In this document: one piece after another, positions 1-8,495 of the stretch
Layout of the letters: each line of letters begins with the position of its first letter
Position numbering within the stretch: the first letter of the stretch is position 1
NCBI RefSeq assembly: GCF_024704835.1
Contig: NZ_JAMXBE010000011.1
Coordinates: forward strand, 132,435-196,434
DNA length: 64,000 nt
Reading direction: 5' to 3'
Source of the DNA: Parapedobacter tibetensis
GTDB lineage: Bacteria > Bacteroidota > Bacteroidia > Sphingobacteriales > Sphingobacteriaceae
The notes under the pieces: generated by a model
Seen by the model: only the letters and a program-made list of their open reading frames with translations
Databases searched by the model: none
What the model was told of the DNA's origin: nothing
Made by a program: the position numbers and the translations under genes

Positions 1-32
1 ATACTGTATTTATATCGTCAAGAGACCCTTCT

Positions 33-103
33 TTGCACTCCCTTGCACAAAAGACTTGCCTATGCTTGCATATCCTTGCCCATCGTTGCCCAAAAAATCG
101 TTG
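33..103. repeat. Phased TTGC decamer cluster
   Basis: The tetramer TTGC occurs at 33, 43, 56, 66, 76 and 86, and TTG again at 101. The four copies from 56 to 86 are exactly 10 bp apart, giving degenerate decamers of form TTGCNNNNNN. A small inverted repeat, TTTGCA-CT-TGCAAA, follows at 126-139. No convincing reading frame covers 1-250. It may be a decayed minisatellite or a helically phased protein-binding array; the sequence does not decide. Confidence 0.5.
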
Positions 104-200
104 TACCCCAATAAGTTGGCGGAACTTTGCACTTGCAAACGAAATAAAAACAATGGACAACAACGAAAATCCCATCCGGGCAGGACCATTTTGAAACAGG

Positions 201-233
201 TTCGCAGATTCGCAGATTAACGAATAAGCAAAC
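201..233. repeat. CAGATT dispersed short repeat
   Basis: The segment repeats TTCGCAGATT and CGCAGATTA in tandem and continues CGAATAAGCAAAC. Related wording, CAGATTAACGAAT, appears on the minus strand of the intergenic region at 61461-61526. It looks like a short intergenic simple repeat rather than a coding sequence. Confidence 0.45.
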
Positions 234-251
234 GGAGCAAAGCGACGTCCC

Positions 252-282
252 GACATCCTCCCGCCCCGGGCGGGAGGATGTC
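252..282. repeat. 31-bp GC-rich palindrome
   Basis: The arms 252-266 and 268-282 are a perfect 15-bp inverted repeat (GACATCCTCCCGCCC and its complement) around one central C. No T-run follows on either side, so it is not a standard intrinsic terminator. It sits at the upstream edge of a decayed reading frame (286-468) and could be a REP-like hairpin or an old gene boundary. Confidence 0.6.
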
Positions 283-285
283 CAC

Positions 286-468
286 CGTGAGGTACATCTT
301 GATGTAAAGCAAAAGTGGAGCGCCATGGTGGAAAAAGACATCAGCCTAAACGTGTAGAATTCCAAAAGTAATGTATTTCTAGGCCTATCAGTAAAGTTGG
401 AGCGTGCAGACAACCTGTATAGCATTGGCTTCCAACACCGGATACACGTGGGCTTTGAGCCGCTGTAG
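286..468 (+). pseudogene. Decayed outer-membrane beta-barrel C-terminus
   Basis: Read in the frame of position 286, the plus strand gives about 60 residues interrupted by one TAG at 355-357 and closed by TAG at 466-468. The part after the internal stop contains NVFLGLSVKLERADN followed by LYSIGFQHRIHVGF. Alternating hydrophobic and polar residues in two stretches joined by a turn look like the last beta-hairpin of a barrel protein. No start codon or upstream domain is visible, so it would be the tail of a gene whose front is lost. The family is not recognised. The reading rests on the translation pattern alone and a chance frame cannot be excluded. Confidence 0.4.
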
Positions 469-476
469 GTAAAAAT

Positions 477-594
477 ATTTTTACTATATTCGGCAGGTTG
501 TCAAAACAGGATCCCATTAAAATTTTTAAACAGTAAGAACACTATGGAAAGAAGATTTCGCTTGGGCATGGTAGGTAGGGGAATGGGCGTGTAG
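477..594 (+). pseudogene. Truncated copy of Gfo/Idh promoter and 5' end
   Basis: Positions 477-590 align without gaps to the minus strand at 29336-29223, which is the upstream region and first codons of the intact Gfo/Idh/MocA gene. By hand count about 97 of 114 positions agree. The ATG at 544 opens MERRFRLGMVGRGMGV and stops at TAG 592-594; the intact gene starts MERKLRMGMVGGG. The reading frame is lost after 16 codons and the glycine-rich nucleotide motif is damaged. Only the 5' end survives, so this is a relic of a duplicated or deleted paralogue, fused to the front of the rsmF-like gene that starts 22 bp later. Confidence 0.8.
485..492 (+). promoter_or_regulatory. -7 box TATATTCG inside the Gfo/Idh relic
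   Basis: TATATTCG fits the Bacteroidota -7 form TAnnTTYG and is preserved identically in the intact copy at 29321-29328. No good -33 TTG lies 19-21 bp upstream. If active it would transcribe toward the methyltransferase gene at 616. Confidence 0.35.
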
Positions 595-615
595 CTAATT
601 TAATTTCGCACTTAC

Positions 616-1992
616 ATGAGCAACATCATTCCCCCCGCTTTGGTCAGTAAATTGGGAGGCCTTGCTGGGTTCGATGCCGAGGCTTTCGAGGCTGCACATA
701 CGCTGGAAGGCAGCATTACCTCTATTCGGATAAATCCCGCAAAACCCCATGGCCCAGATACAGCCACCTTGGAGGGGGTGCCTTGGTGCGATACGGGCTT
801 CTACCTCGCAGCACGCCCGGTATTTACGTTGGATCCGTTGTTTCATGCGGGATGCTATTATGTACAGGAAGCTTCGTCCATGTTTGTAGCCCATGCCATC
901 AAAGCCCTTGAATTGGACCAACAACCCTTGGTGGCTTTGGATCTCTGCGCCGCGCCTGGCGGGAAGAGTACGTTGCTCAACACGTATCTTCATCCGGAGA
1001 GCTTGCTCATCTCCAACGAACTCATTAAAACACGGGTGAACATATTGGCCGACAGTCTTGTGCGCTGGGGGCATACGAATACGGTGGTAACGAATAACGA
1101 CCCTTCCGCTTTTCGTCACCTGCCGGGGTATCTGGACCTCATGCTGGTGGATGCACCATGCTCAGGGTCGGGGCTGTTCCGAAAGGACCATAATGCCATA
1201 TCCGAATGGTCTGAGGCCGTGGTGCGGCTTTGCAGTGAGCGGCAGCAGCGTATCCTGGCCGATAGCCTACCCGCACTCAAAACAGGGGGTGTCCTATTGT
1301 ACTCCACGTGCTCGTATTCAACTGAAGAGAACGAGCAAATAGCCGATTGGCTATGTGATACACAGGGTATGGAGCCGCTCCATATCGCCATTGATGAGGC
1401 ATGGGGCATCGAACAAACGATGTCTGATAAACACGCATGCCCCGGATACCGCTTCTATCCACATAAACTACGGGGTGAGGGATTCTTTCTTGCCGCTTTC
1501 CGCAAGGTAAATGAACAACCTTCGTTTGAACATCGTAAGCTAAAACCTGAAAAGGCAAATGCTCCCAAGGAACTGGAAAATTGGATTGTACAGGGTGATA
1601 ATTTGTCTTCGAGTTTCGTTACATTCACCATGGGGGATGATATCTTTATCTTTTCCCAAGATAGGGAAAGCGACTTGCGAATCCTGCAACGTATGTTGTA
1701 CTTGAAACATGCAGGAACATGTGTAGGAAGGCTGGCCAAGGGTGATCTCATTCCTAACCACGACCTAGCGTTGAGCCATGCGCTTCGTCCCGGTCTTCCA
1801 ATGCTTGATTTAGAAAAGGAGCATGCACTCGAATACCTTCGCAAAGGCAATCTCCCACTCACAACCAACCCACAGGGACTCGCCGGCTGGGCACTTGCCG
1901 CTTACAAGGGAGTGCCATTGGGCTGGGTGAAGCTATTGCCCAACCGCATCAACAACTACTATCCTAAAGAATGGCGGATTGCCACCTTGTAA
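616..1992 (+). CDS. RsmF-like rRNA (cytosine-5) methyltransferase
   Basis: Class I SAM-dependent RNA m5C methyltransferase of the NOL1/NOP2/Sun family, expected to methylate a cytosine of 16S rRNA in the cytoplasm. The SAM-binding motif LDLCAAPGGKS lies near residues 109-118. The two family cysteines are visible in DAPCSGSG (near residue 182) and in LYSTCSYSTEENE (near 230). The remaining C-terminal 180 residues match the extra domain that separates RsmF-type enzymes from RsmB. At 458 residues the length is normal for RsmF. The ATG at 616 follows a near -7 box, TAATTTCG at 601-608, with only 7 bp between, so the mRNA may be almost leaderless. It converges with the phoH-like gene. Which cytosine it modifies cannot be read from sequence. 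Confidence 0.88.
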   Translation: MSNIIPPALVSKLGGLAGFDAEAFEAAHTLEGSITSIRINPAKPHGPDTATLEGVPWCDTGFYLAARPVFTLDPLFHAGCYYVQEASSMFVAHAIKALELDQQPLVALDLCAAPGGKSTLLNTYLHPESLLISNELIKTRVNILADSLVRWGHTNTVVTNNDPSAFRHLPGYLDLMLVDAPCSGSGLFRKDHNAISEWSEAVVRLCSERQQRILADSLPALKTGGVLLYSTCSYSTEENEQIADWLCDTQGMEPLHIAIDEAWGIEQTMSDKHACPGYRFYPHKLRGEGFFLAAFRKVNEQPSFEHRKLKPEKANAPKELENWIVQGDNLSSSFVTFTMGDDIFIFSQDRESDLRILQRMLYLKHAGTCVGRLAKGDLIPNHDLALSHALRPGLPMLDLEKEHALEYLRKGNLPLTTNPQGLAGWALAAYKGVPLGWVKLLPNRINNYYPKEWRIATL

Positions 1993-2029
1993 GGTTAAGG
2001 CTTAGCGCACCTGCGTCTTTGCGTGAAAA

Positions 2030-3358
2030 CTACAGCAGGTCATTCGCCAAATTCGCCAGTTCGCTCCGTTCACCTTTTTGCAAGGTAATGTGGGCGTATA
2101 ACGGGTGGTTTTTTACATTTTCAATAAGGTAAGAAAGGCCATTGCTTTCGGCATCGAGGTAGGGGGTGTCTATTTGGTAAATATCACCGGTGAAGACAAT
2201 TTTGGTGTGCTCGCCCGCACGGGAGATGATGGTCTTGATTTCATGAGGGGTGAGGTTTTGTGCCTCATCCACGATAAAGAAAATCTTGGTAAGGGTGCGC
2301 CCCCTGATGAAGGCCAATGGTGCGATTTCGATTTTTTCGTTGGCGATCAGCTCATCGATTTTTTTGAGCATCTTTTCATCGTCGGCATATTGCTCTTTGA
2401 TGAAGCGAATATTGTCCCAAATGGGTGCAAGGAAGGGATCTGTCTTGGATTTGGCATCTCCGGGCAAGAATCCGATTTCTTTGTTGCTCAATGGGATGAT
2501 AGGCCGGGTGATGTAAATCTGCCGGTAGTTTTTTCGCTGTTCGAGGGCACTGGCCAAGGCCAATAGTGTTTTTCCTGTGCCCGCATTGCCTTGGATGCTT
2601 ACCAAGCGGATAGCCGGGTTGGTAAGGGCATGCAAAGCAAAGGCCTGCTCAGGGTTGCGCGGTTTAATGTGGAAAACAGGTTCGGAGGGTACCGGAACCA
2701 ACGTATGTGTAGCTTTATGGTAAAAGGCATTGACCTTTTTACGTTGATGTTTAAGGATGTAGAATTGGTTGGCGCCCGTGTGGTTGAGCGTTAGATTTTC
2801 GACGGTGACCGCTGTTTTGTCCTTTAAAGCGTCAACCAACGGTGCAGGTGTGTCATTGCGAACGGTTTTTCCAGTATAGAGTTCCTCTACATTCTTGATT
2901 TTACCGGTTTCATAGTCTTCGGCGAGGAGGTTCAGCGCTTTTGCCTTCAGACGCAGGCAGATATCTTTCGAAACCAGTACCACCTTTTTATCTGGATTTT
3001 CCTCCATCAAGGTAAGCGCCGCATTAATGATTTGGTGGTCATATTTGGCGTTGCCGAAAATTTCCTCCGCATCATTCAGCCTGGGCTTATTAGACAGGAT
3101 TACTTTGAATTTCCCTTTCATCTGGCCTTTGAGGTTCACCCATTGGTTGATGAGTTTCTGTTTAGACATTTGGTCAATCAGCCGGATGAAACTACGTGCC
3201 TCGAAATTACGGGTTTCATTGCCCCCTTTTAAATTATCGAGCTCTTCAAGCACTTGTATGGGAATGGCCACATCATGTTCTTGGAAATTGTTGAGCGCAT
3301 TATGGTCGTACAGAATGACCGAAGTATCTAAAACGAAAATTTTGCGGGGAGCCGCCAT
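2030..3358 (-). CDS. PhoH family PIN/NTPase protein
   Basis: A two-domain protein: an N-terminal PIN-type nuclease domain (about residues 5-150, opening FVLDTSVILYD with the acidic metal-ligand aspartate) and a C-terminal PhoH NTPase domain. The Walker A motif is GNAGTGKT near residue 257 and Walker B is FFIVDEAQN near 365; FTGD follows as the sensor region. PIN-PhoH (PhoH2-like) proteins are reported to unwind and cleave RNA in an ATP-dependent way. The 442-residue length is usual. The gene is monocistronic and convergent with the rsmF-like gene 37 bp away. Physiological RNA targets are unknown. Confidence 0.88.
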   Translation of the reverse strand: MAAPRKIFVLDTSVILYDHNALNNFQEHDVAIPIQVLEELDNLKGGNETRNFEARSFIRLIDQMSKQKLINQWVNLKGQMKGKFKVILSNKPRLNDAEEIFGNAKYDHQIINAALTLMEENPDKKVVLVSKDICLRLKAKALNLLAEDYETGKIKNVEELYTGKTVRNDTPAPLVDALKDKTAVTVENLTLNHTGANQFYILKHQRKKVNAFYHKATHTLVPVPSEPVFHIKPRNPEQAFALHALTNPAIRLVSIQGNAGTGKTLLALASALEQRKNYRQIYITRPIIPLSNKEIGFLPGDAKSKTDPFLAPIWDNIRFIKEQYADDEKMLKKIDELIANEKIEIAPLAFIRGRTLTKIFFIVDEAQNLTPHEIKTIISRAGEHTKIVFTGDIYQIDTPYLDAESNGLSYLIENVKNHPLYAHITLQKGERSELANLANDLL

Positions 3359-3516
3359 AATTCATGTGATTTTTTTTATCAAATTGAAGGTATAAAATTA
3401 CTGTTTTTTATCATCAAGTTGTCCGCTTCAAGGCTTATTGGTTAATCTTTTTCTTGCGTAATTAAAGGTGGGGAGTAAAAAAGGCAGGTTTTTATTGCCT
3501 AAACTAAAATTAGCCG

Positions 3517-5982
3517 TTAAAACAACCTTAAACCAATCCTAACCGCATCCTTTCCTCGCAAGCCTACTTCTGAGCCGAATGACCGCGCATAAATTACACG
3601 GAAGTTTTGCCATTGGAGACCAAAATGGGCTTCCCCATAATGATCGGTTTCCGAAGTGTGCAGGTAATGCAGCCCAATGATTTCCTGTAATTTGAGCTTA
3701 CGGAGCAGGGGCACTTTACTGGTGAGCACGGTAGCGAGGTTATATTCGCCGTGCGCTTCCGCAAAACTCCCTGCAGTGCTGTGTTGATAGTAATCTAGCA
3801 GGAGGAAGGTCCTTAGTTCCTGCTCACTGATGAGTGTCTGCGTGCCGTTGAAATGCCTACGATCTATGTAATATACTTGGCTCCTGTTTAGGAATGTCCC
3901 TACTGCTGCGGAAAATGACATATGGCCGTACAGCCCCAATGCGATTTTTGACTTGTCTAATCCAGCAATAAACAAATCATAATCCACATCCGACCCGAAA
4001 ACATTCGGGATGCCTTTAGTGTAATTCACGGACAGCGTAGGCCATTTCGATGGAAGGTATACCCTACGATGTGGGTACGTTTCATATGTTGTGCCGAAAT
4101 CATAACTGAGCCCCAAGGAAACGTTGAACGATTGGTTCTCTTCAAATAGCGGTATGTCTTCCTCTGGCATAAAAGGATTATTTGACGTAAGGTGCTGCCT
4201 ATTCCGCTCCCAAAAGGTATAATCGGTGCTGTTTGGCAACCATTGTCGGTTTTCCCATATCGCTGAGGTGGTCAATTTCACATTTCCTGGCAGGGTATAC
4301 TGCCATCTTGCTCCACCAAAAGCGCGTTCGTATAGTTTTAAGTAGTTACGACCAAAAAAGGTTGTGCTGATGGTGTTAAACAGCGGCGGAAGGGACCCTC
4401 GATTGTTCAAGTCTTGCATATCGCTACCCCCATAGATACTGATCGTGCTTTCGCCCAAGGGAAATGTAGTACCCAAATAGCCATTGAATTGTTTGTTGGC
4501 AAAGCCATAACGCGCATTGCCATATAACACAAAATTGCGGTTGAGTACCGTATCTATGCGCTTCGTATAGCGAATCCCGTAGTTCAGCGCCAATCCTTCT
4601 ACGCTGTTGAACAGTATGGAAGTAGCCAATCCGTCGAATGAAAGGAAAGAGCGCTGGGCCCGGTTTCTATGGGTGTATCCCGTGGTGAGGAATCCCATCG
4701 GTTTGAACCGGTTTGATACCTTATCAAGCGAATCTAGGTATTCCTTGGATTCACGCCGCTGCTGGAGACTATCCTTATGGATATAATCCAGTCGCTCTTC
4801 TTCCGTGAGCAACAGCAGACGATGCTCGGCCCAATAGGCCGAATCCTTTTCATTGACACCCTCGGTGATACGCAGCACTTCGTTGAAAAGCCCCTTTTCT
4901 ATATCGGGGTTTGGTGCATAGTCGCTATACACAGCCGCAAAATACCCGCCGATCCGGAATCCGAGCAGTCCACCTACAAAATCAAACCGGATGCTCGAAG
5001 GCTGCCATTGCCCATATTCAAGTGGGATGAATTCCTGTTGGATGGCTAATGTATCGATGATATTGACGCCGGACTCTTTGGTGAGTTGCAGGTTTATACC
5101 ATATATCCGCCAGGTGTCCTCCACGATATAGATATCGCCACGATACAGTGGTTCGACCTTGCGCCGAGGGATCACCTCGATTTTATTGATGATCAGCCCG
5201 TTTTCTTCGCTGCTTCCCAAGTAACGGTAACGGTAATAGCTTAATGCATTGTCTGCGATGGGCGAAACAAATGGGCGGGCGCTCAATCCTTCTATGATGG
5301 GTTGGTGGTTTTCATAGAAATTAAGCTTCAAATCAGAGGCCCTGTTGAAACTAAACGCCCTATTGTTGCCAGAAAAGGTAGAACTAATCATTTCTTCCCT
5401 AAATTCATCGGGCGGCCTTACCGTAATTTGGGATTCGGATTCCGATAAGTACACGATGCCCGTACGATTGGAGTCGAGACCGATTTCCCGACCAATTTGA
5501 TCGATGTCTACCCCAAGAAATTTCTTTGGCGCACGCAATAATCGTTGTACTCCCTTGATGTAAACCTTTGCCGTATAAGGAGTGGCCTCATTCAGGTATT
5601 TCTTGCGATTACGTATGGCTTGCCGAATGATCGCATAAGCAGGGTCCTCTCCTCCGCCGATGACTACTTCATCCAACAGGTAGGATTCCGTGAGAAGCGT
5701 GATCTGGATGTGGGTATCACGGTTTAATGTCACCTGTTCAGCGGTTTGCTTATATCCCACGGCCCTTACCAGGATTTCATGTTCGCCTGATGGCAGCTGT
5801 AGCTTGAACGCTCCTTCGCTGTTGGCTGCGGTGCCTATGGCGGCGTCTTTCTTGTACACGCTCGCAAATGGAACGGGATCGCCCTTTTCGTCTGTTATCA
5901 TCCCGGTCAACTGGTAGGATTGTGCATGAGCAAAGGTGGATGCGATAAAAAGGAGAAGAAGGAGGGTAATGGATCTCAGCAT
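3517..5982 (-). CDS. DUF5686 outer-membrane protein with carboxypeptidase-regulatory domain
   Basis: Starts with a clear signal peptide (residues 1-20, ending HAQS). A carboxypeptidase-like regulatory domain (about 22-108, with TGMITDEKGDPVPFASV and an LDEVVIGGG linker) is followed by a long DUF5686 region rich in alternating beta-strand sequence that ends in ...RIGLRLF, a C-terminal aromatic residue typical of barrel proteins. It is therefore inferred to be an outer-membrane beta-barrel with a periplasmic plug-like domain. The family is abundant in Bacteroidota and has no established substrate. The 821-residue length is typical. It is transcribed alone. Confidence 0.85.
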   Translation of the reverse strand: MLRSITLLLLLFIASTFAHAQSYQLTGMITDEKGDPVPFASVYKKDAAIGTAANSEGAFKLQLPSGEHEILVRAVGYKQTAEQVTLNRDTHIQITLLTESYLLDEVVIGGGEDPAYAIIRQAIRNRKKYLNEATPYTAKVYIKGVQRLLRAPKKFLGVDIDQIGREIGLDSNRTGIVYLSESESQITVRPPDEFREEMISSTFSGNNRAFSFNRASDLKLNFYENHQPIIEGLSARPFVSPIADNALSYYRYRYLGSSEENGLIINKIEVIPRRKVEPLYRGDIYIVEDTWRIYGINLQLTKESGVNIIDTLAIQQEFIPLEYGQWQPSSIRFDFVGGLLGFRIGGYFAAVYSDYAPNPDIEKGLFNEVLRITEGVNEKDSAYWAEHRLLLLTEEERLDYIHKDSLQQRRESKEYLDSLDKVSNRFKPMGFLTTGYTHRNRAQRSFLSFDGLATSILFNSVEGLALNYGIRYTKRIDTVLNRNFVLYGNARYGFANKQFNGYLGTTFPLGESTISIYGGSDMQDLNNRGSLPPLFNTISTTFFGRNYLKLYERAFGGARWQYTLPGNVKLTTSAIWENRQWLPNSTDYTFWERNRQHLTSNNPFMPEEDIPLFEENQSFNVSLGLSYDFGTTYETYPHRRVYLPSKWPTLSVNYTKGIPNVFGSDVDYDLFIAGLDKSKIALGLYGHMSFSAAVGTFLNRSQVYYIDRRHFNGTQTLISEQELRTFLLLDYYQHSTAGSFAEAHGEYNLATVLTSKVPLLRKLKLQEIIGLHYLHTSETDHYGEAHFGLQWQNFRVIYARSFGSEVGLRGKDAVRIGLRLF

Positions 5983-6167
5983 GGGATCGTGTTTAGAACA
6001 TTAATGTTGCTAAATATAAATGACGACCAAATTTAAAAAAGATTACAATCAAGCGCTGTTAAATCGTGTTAAATGTGGGCAAATGCTGCCGCCTTTGGTT
6101 CTTTAAGTATCCTATTTTGGCAATTTGGCCCAGAAATTGTGCCATGGCTCATCGTGCGGCCATAAAG

Positions 6168-6198
6168 TTGCATATGATAACAAGTTTATCTAAGTTTG
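6168..6198 (+). promoter_or_regulatory. Promoter TTG-N20-TAAGTTTG
   Basis: A -33 TTG at 6168-6170 and a -7 TAAGTTTG at 6191-6198 are spaced 20 bp, matching the known Bacteroidota consensus. The first ATG of the methyltransferase gene is at 6205, six bases after the -7 box, so the transcript probably starts on or next to the start codon. Confidence 0.7.
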
Positions 6199-6204
6199 CC
6201 TGCA

Positions 6205-6840
6205 ATGGATATGTTCGATGACATATTGACGAGCTATCTGGAGAGGACCTGTGATGCTGAATCTGCGTTATTGCAGCGCATCAATAGAGAAACCTACTTG
6301 AAGGAAACGATGCCTCATATGCTTTCAGGGCATTACCAAGGCAGGGTATTGGCATTACTAAGCAAGCTAGTTTCGCCCAAAAAAATCATGGAAATAGGTA
6401 CATTCACTGGTTATGCCACGATATGCCTGGCCGAAGGGCTTTCGCCCAATGGCGAAATCCATACGATTGATAGCAATCCTGAATTAGAAGATCGGGTGCT
6501 TGGATATTTTGAGCAATCCGGATTCGCTAATGCTATCCACTACCATATCGGTGATGCATCTGCAACCATCCCCGGCTTGCCGGGACCTTTTGACTTGGTC
6601 TTTATCGATGCCGACAAGAAAAATAATCATCTTTATTACGAACTTACGCTTGAGAAAACCCGCGCAGGGGGATTGATTTTAATAGATAATGTACTTTGGA
6701 AAGGAAAGGTGGTGAACAATGCCACGGATACTCAAACACAGCAAATTGCTTCGTTGAACGAACGGCTTACAAACGATGAACGTGTGGATAAACTGATTCT
6801 CCCGATCCGGGATGGATTATTTGTATTACGAAAACGGTAG
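6205..6840 (+). CDS. Class I SAM O-methyltransferase (caffeoyl-CoA OMT-like)
   Basis: A 211-residue soluble methyltransferase of the caffeoyl-CoA/catechol O-methyltransferase family (Methyltransf_3). The SAM-binding motif is MEIGTFTGYATICLAEGL, the acidic ribose contact lies in IHTIDSNPE, and the metal-ligand region VFIDADKKNNHLYYE and LILIDNVLWKGKV are both present. Such enzymes transfer methyl groups to catechol-like hydroxyls in a divalent-metal-dependent way; the substrate here is unknown. The ATG at 6205 was chosen over the upstream TTG at 6196 because the -7 box overlaps that TTG; ATG 6211 is a further alternative. It lies 18 bp upstream of the glucosaminidase gene and may be co-transcribed. 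Confidence 0.85.
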   Translation: MDMFDDILTSYLERTCDAESALLQRINRETYLKETMPHMLSGHYQGRVLALLSKLVSPKKIMEIGTFTGYATICLAEGLSPNGEIHTIDSNPELEDRVLGYFEQSGFANAIHYHIGDASATIPGLPGPFDLVFIDADKKNNHLYYELTLEKTRAGGLILIDNVLWKGKVVNNATDTQTQQIASLNERLTNDERVDKLILPIRDGLFVLRKR

Positions 6841-6858
6841 CGATACCAAATAATCGAT

Positions 6859-7542
6859 ATGGAACAGCTATATAAGACTATGGTACGCACATTAAGCTTT
6901 ACCCTCTTGTTATTGACAGCCTTAGCCATGCCATCGTATGCCCAAAAAACCTCTCCTCAGCAGTATATTGAACAATATAAAGATGCTGCTATACAACACA
7001 TGAAAGAACATGGGTGTCCGGCAAGCATTATATTGGCCATTGCCATGCATGAAAGTGCAAACGGGAATAGCCGGGTGGCTAAGCACCTCAATAATCATTT
7101 TGGCATCAAAGGGCGAAATACGAGTAAGATCATCCGTTCGGCCTATAAAGGCTATGCGTCCGTGGAGGAATCGTACGAAGATTTTGTTAATCTTCTCAAA
7201 AGACGGAAAAGCACACAAAAACTGTTTAACCAGTACATGACAGATGAATACCAGGAATGGGTGCGGGGAATTGCCCGCTCGGGTTATGCGCAAAGCCCTA
7301 CATGGGCTACCAAGGTGGTGGGTATGATTAAGAAATACAACCTGCACGAATTTGACGAACGGCCTGAGGATGCGACGTTTGTGCTAAACGAGGAACCCGA
7401 CCAAACCGAGCTATATACTGTAAAAAAGGGGGACACGTTGTCTGCCATTGCCCAGAAACATGGTACTACTGTTAAAACGATACAGCGCAACAACGGATTG
7501 GCCAACTCAAGATTGCATATTGGTCAACAACTAGTTCTATAA
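6859..7542 (+). CDS. Secreted glucosaminidase with LysM domain
   Basis: Predicted peptidoglycan hydrolase. A signal peptide ends near SYAQ (an alternative start at 6880 gives a more compact signal peptide). The glucosaminidase domain (about residues 35-160) shows [17 protein letters not shown] with the catalytic-type glutamate, then [10 protein letters not shown]-terminal LysM domain (about 183-227, [17 protein letters not shown]) should bind N-acetylglucosamine polymers. It would cleave N-acetylglucosaminyl linkages in the periplasm. Its stop codon TAA is directly followed by the ATG of a paralogue with the same domain order, so the pair is surely one operon. Confidence 0.87.
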   Translation: MEQLYKTMVRTLSFTLLLLTALAMPSYAQKTSPQQYIEQYKDAAIQHMKEHGCPASIILAIAMHESANGNSRVAKHLNNHFGIKGRNTSKIIRSAYKGYASVEESYEDFVNLLKRRKSTQKLFNQYMTDEYQEWVRGIARSGYAQSPTWATKVVGMIKKYNLHEFDERPEDATFVLNEEPDQTELYTVKKGDTLSAIAQKHGTTVKTIQRNNGLANSRLHIGQQLVL

Positions 7543-8391
7543 ATGAAAGTGAAGAGTTTTTTCTATTGCTTGCTCGCTATTGTATGCTTTGCTTCATGCC
7601 TATCCAAGCACGAAGTGCTTCAGAATCCGCGCTCGGGAGGCCGTCCTGCGCCCGTACGCACGCCAAAACCGGAGATAAGCAAAGCGCCCCGCCCTTCTTA
7701 TACGAGCACTTCCGGATACGAATACATCGCTCATTACAAGGATATTGCCATTGCGGAGATGGACCAATACGGTATTCCTGCAAGTATTAAATTGGCTCAG
7801 GCCTTACTGGAATCAGGCAATGGCAATAGCACCTTGGCCCGAGAGGCCAATAATCACTTTGGTATCAAATGCACGCCGGAATGGCCGGGGAGGAAAACCT
7901 ATAAAGATGACGACAGCCGTAATGACTGCTTCCGTGTGTATGAACGGGTAGAAGATTCTTTCAAAGACCACTCCCAATTTTTACTACGCAATCGTTATGC
8001 TTCCCTTTTTGAACTTGATCGAGATGATTACAAAGGGTGGGCAAGAGGGCTTAAGTCTGCAGGCTACGCGACCAATCCTAAGTATGCTGAACTATTGATA
8101 AATCTCATCGAGCGCTATGAGCTACATCAATACGACCGCCCGGAGTCCCGTGGCGAGAAGGTAAAACGTGAAGGAATTGTTCGGACGGAAATCGTTGATA
8201 ACAAGACGGAAAAAACCCGAGAGGCACCAGCAAAAGCCCCAGTGGCCATCGAGATCCATGAAGTGAAACAAGGAGATACGCTTTCAAGTATCAGCAAACA
8301 ATATGGGATGACCGCTAAGGAACTAATGGACCTCAATGGCCTTAAGACCGAATCCCTTTTTGTTGGGCAATTGATTTTGGTGTCGCTTTAG
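7543..8391 (+). CDS. Glucosaminidase-LysM lipoprotein, tandem paralogue
   Basis: Same architecture as the preceding gene but membrane-anchored. The N-terminus carries a lipoprotein signal with the lipobox FASC near residue 20. A proline- and charge-rich linker leads to the glucosaminidase domain (about 60-190; ASIKLAQALLESGNGNS, then NNHFGIKCTPEW), a second charged linker, and a LysM domain (about 235-282; VKQGDTLSSISKQYG). It starts on the base after the upstream stop codon. The two genes look like an old tandem duplication split into a soluble and a lipid-anchored form, which would let them act at different depths of the envelope; this division of labour is inference. Confidence 0.87.
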   Translation: MKVKSFFYCLLAIVCFASCLSKHEVLQNPRSGGRPAPVRTPKPEISKAPRPSYTSTSGYEYIAHYKDIAIAEMDQYGIPASIKLAQALLESGNGNSTLAREANNHFGIKCTPEWPGRKTYKDDDSRNDCFRVYERVEDSFKDHSQFLLRNRYASLFELDRDDYKGWARGLKSAGYATNPKYAELLINLIERYELHQYDRPESRGEKVKREGIVRTEIVDNKTEKTREAPAKAPVAIEIHEVKQGDTLSSISKQYGMTAKELMDLNGLKTESLFVGQLILVSL

Positions 8392-8495
8392 GTGCTTAAG
8401 TGTGCGGAGCCATTATCGCGCCGATTGCTGGAGAGCGATTGTGAAATGATGTTAAATTTTTCGCTAACTCCGAACTTAACCGTAGTTTTACGACG

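Noticed and set aside
60-425. Minus-strand 121-codon open frame in the empty first 600 bp
   Set aside because: Its predicted protein is compositionally odd, it crosses the palindrome and repeats, and the plus-strand beta-barrel frame reads better.
1993-2029. Fragment resembling the GCGTCTTTGCGTGAAAA-type repeat
   Set aside because: Only one copy was seen in the window, and 37 bp are too short to call an element.
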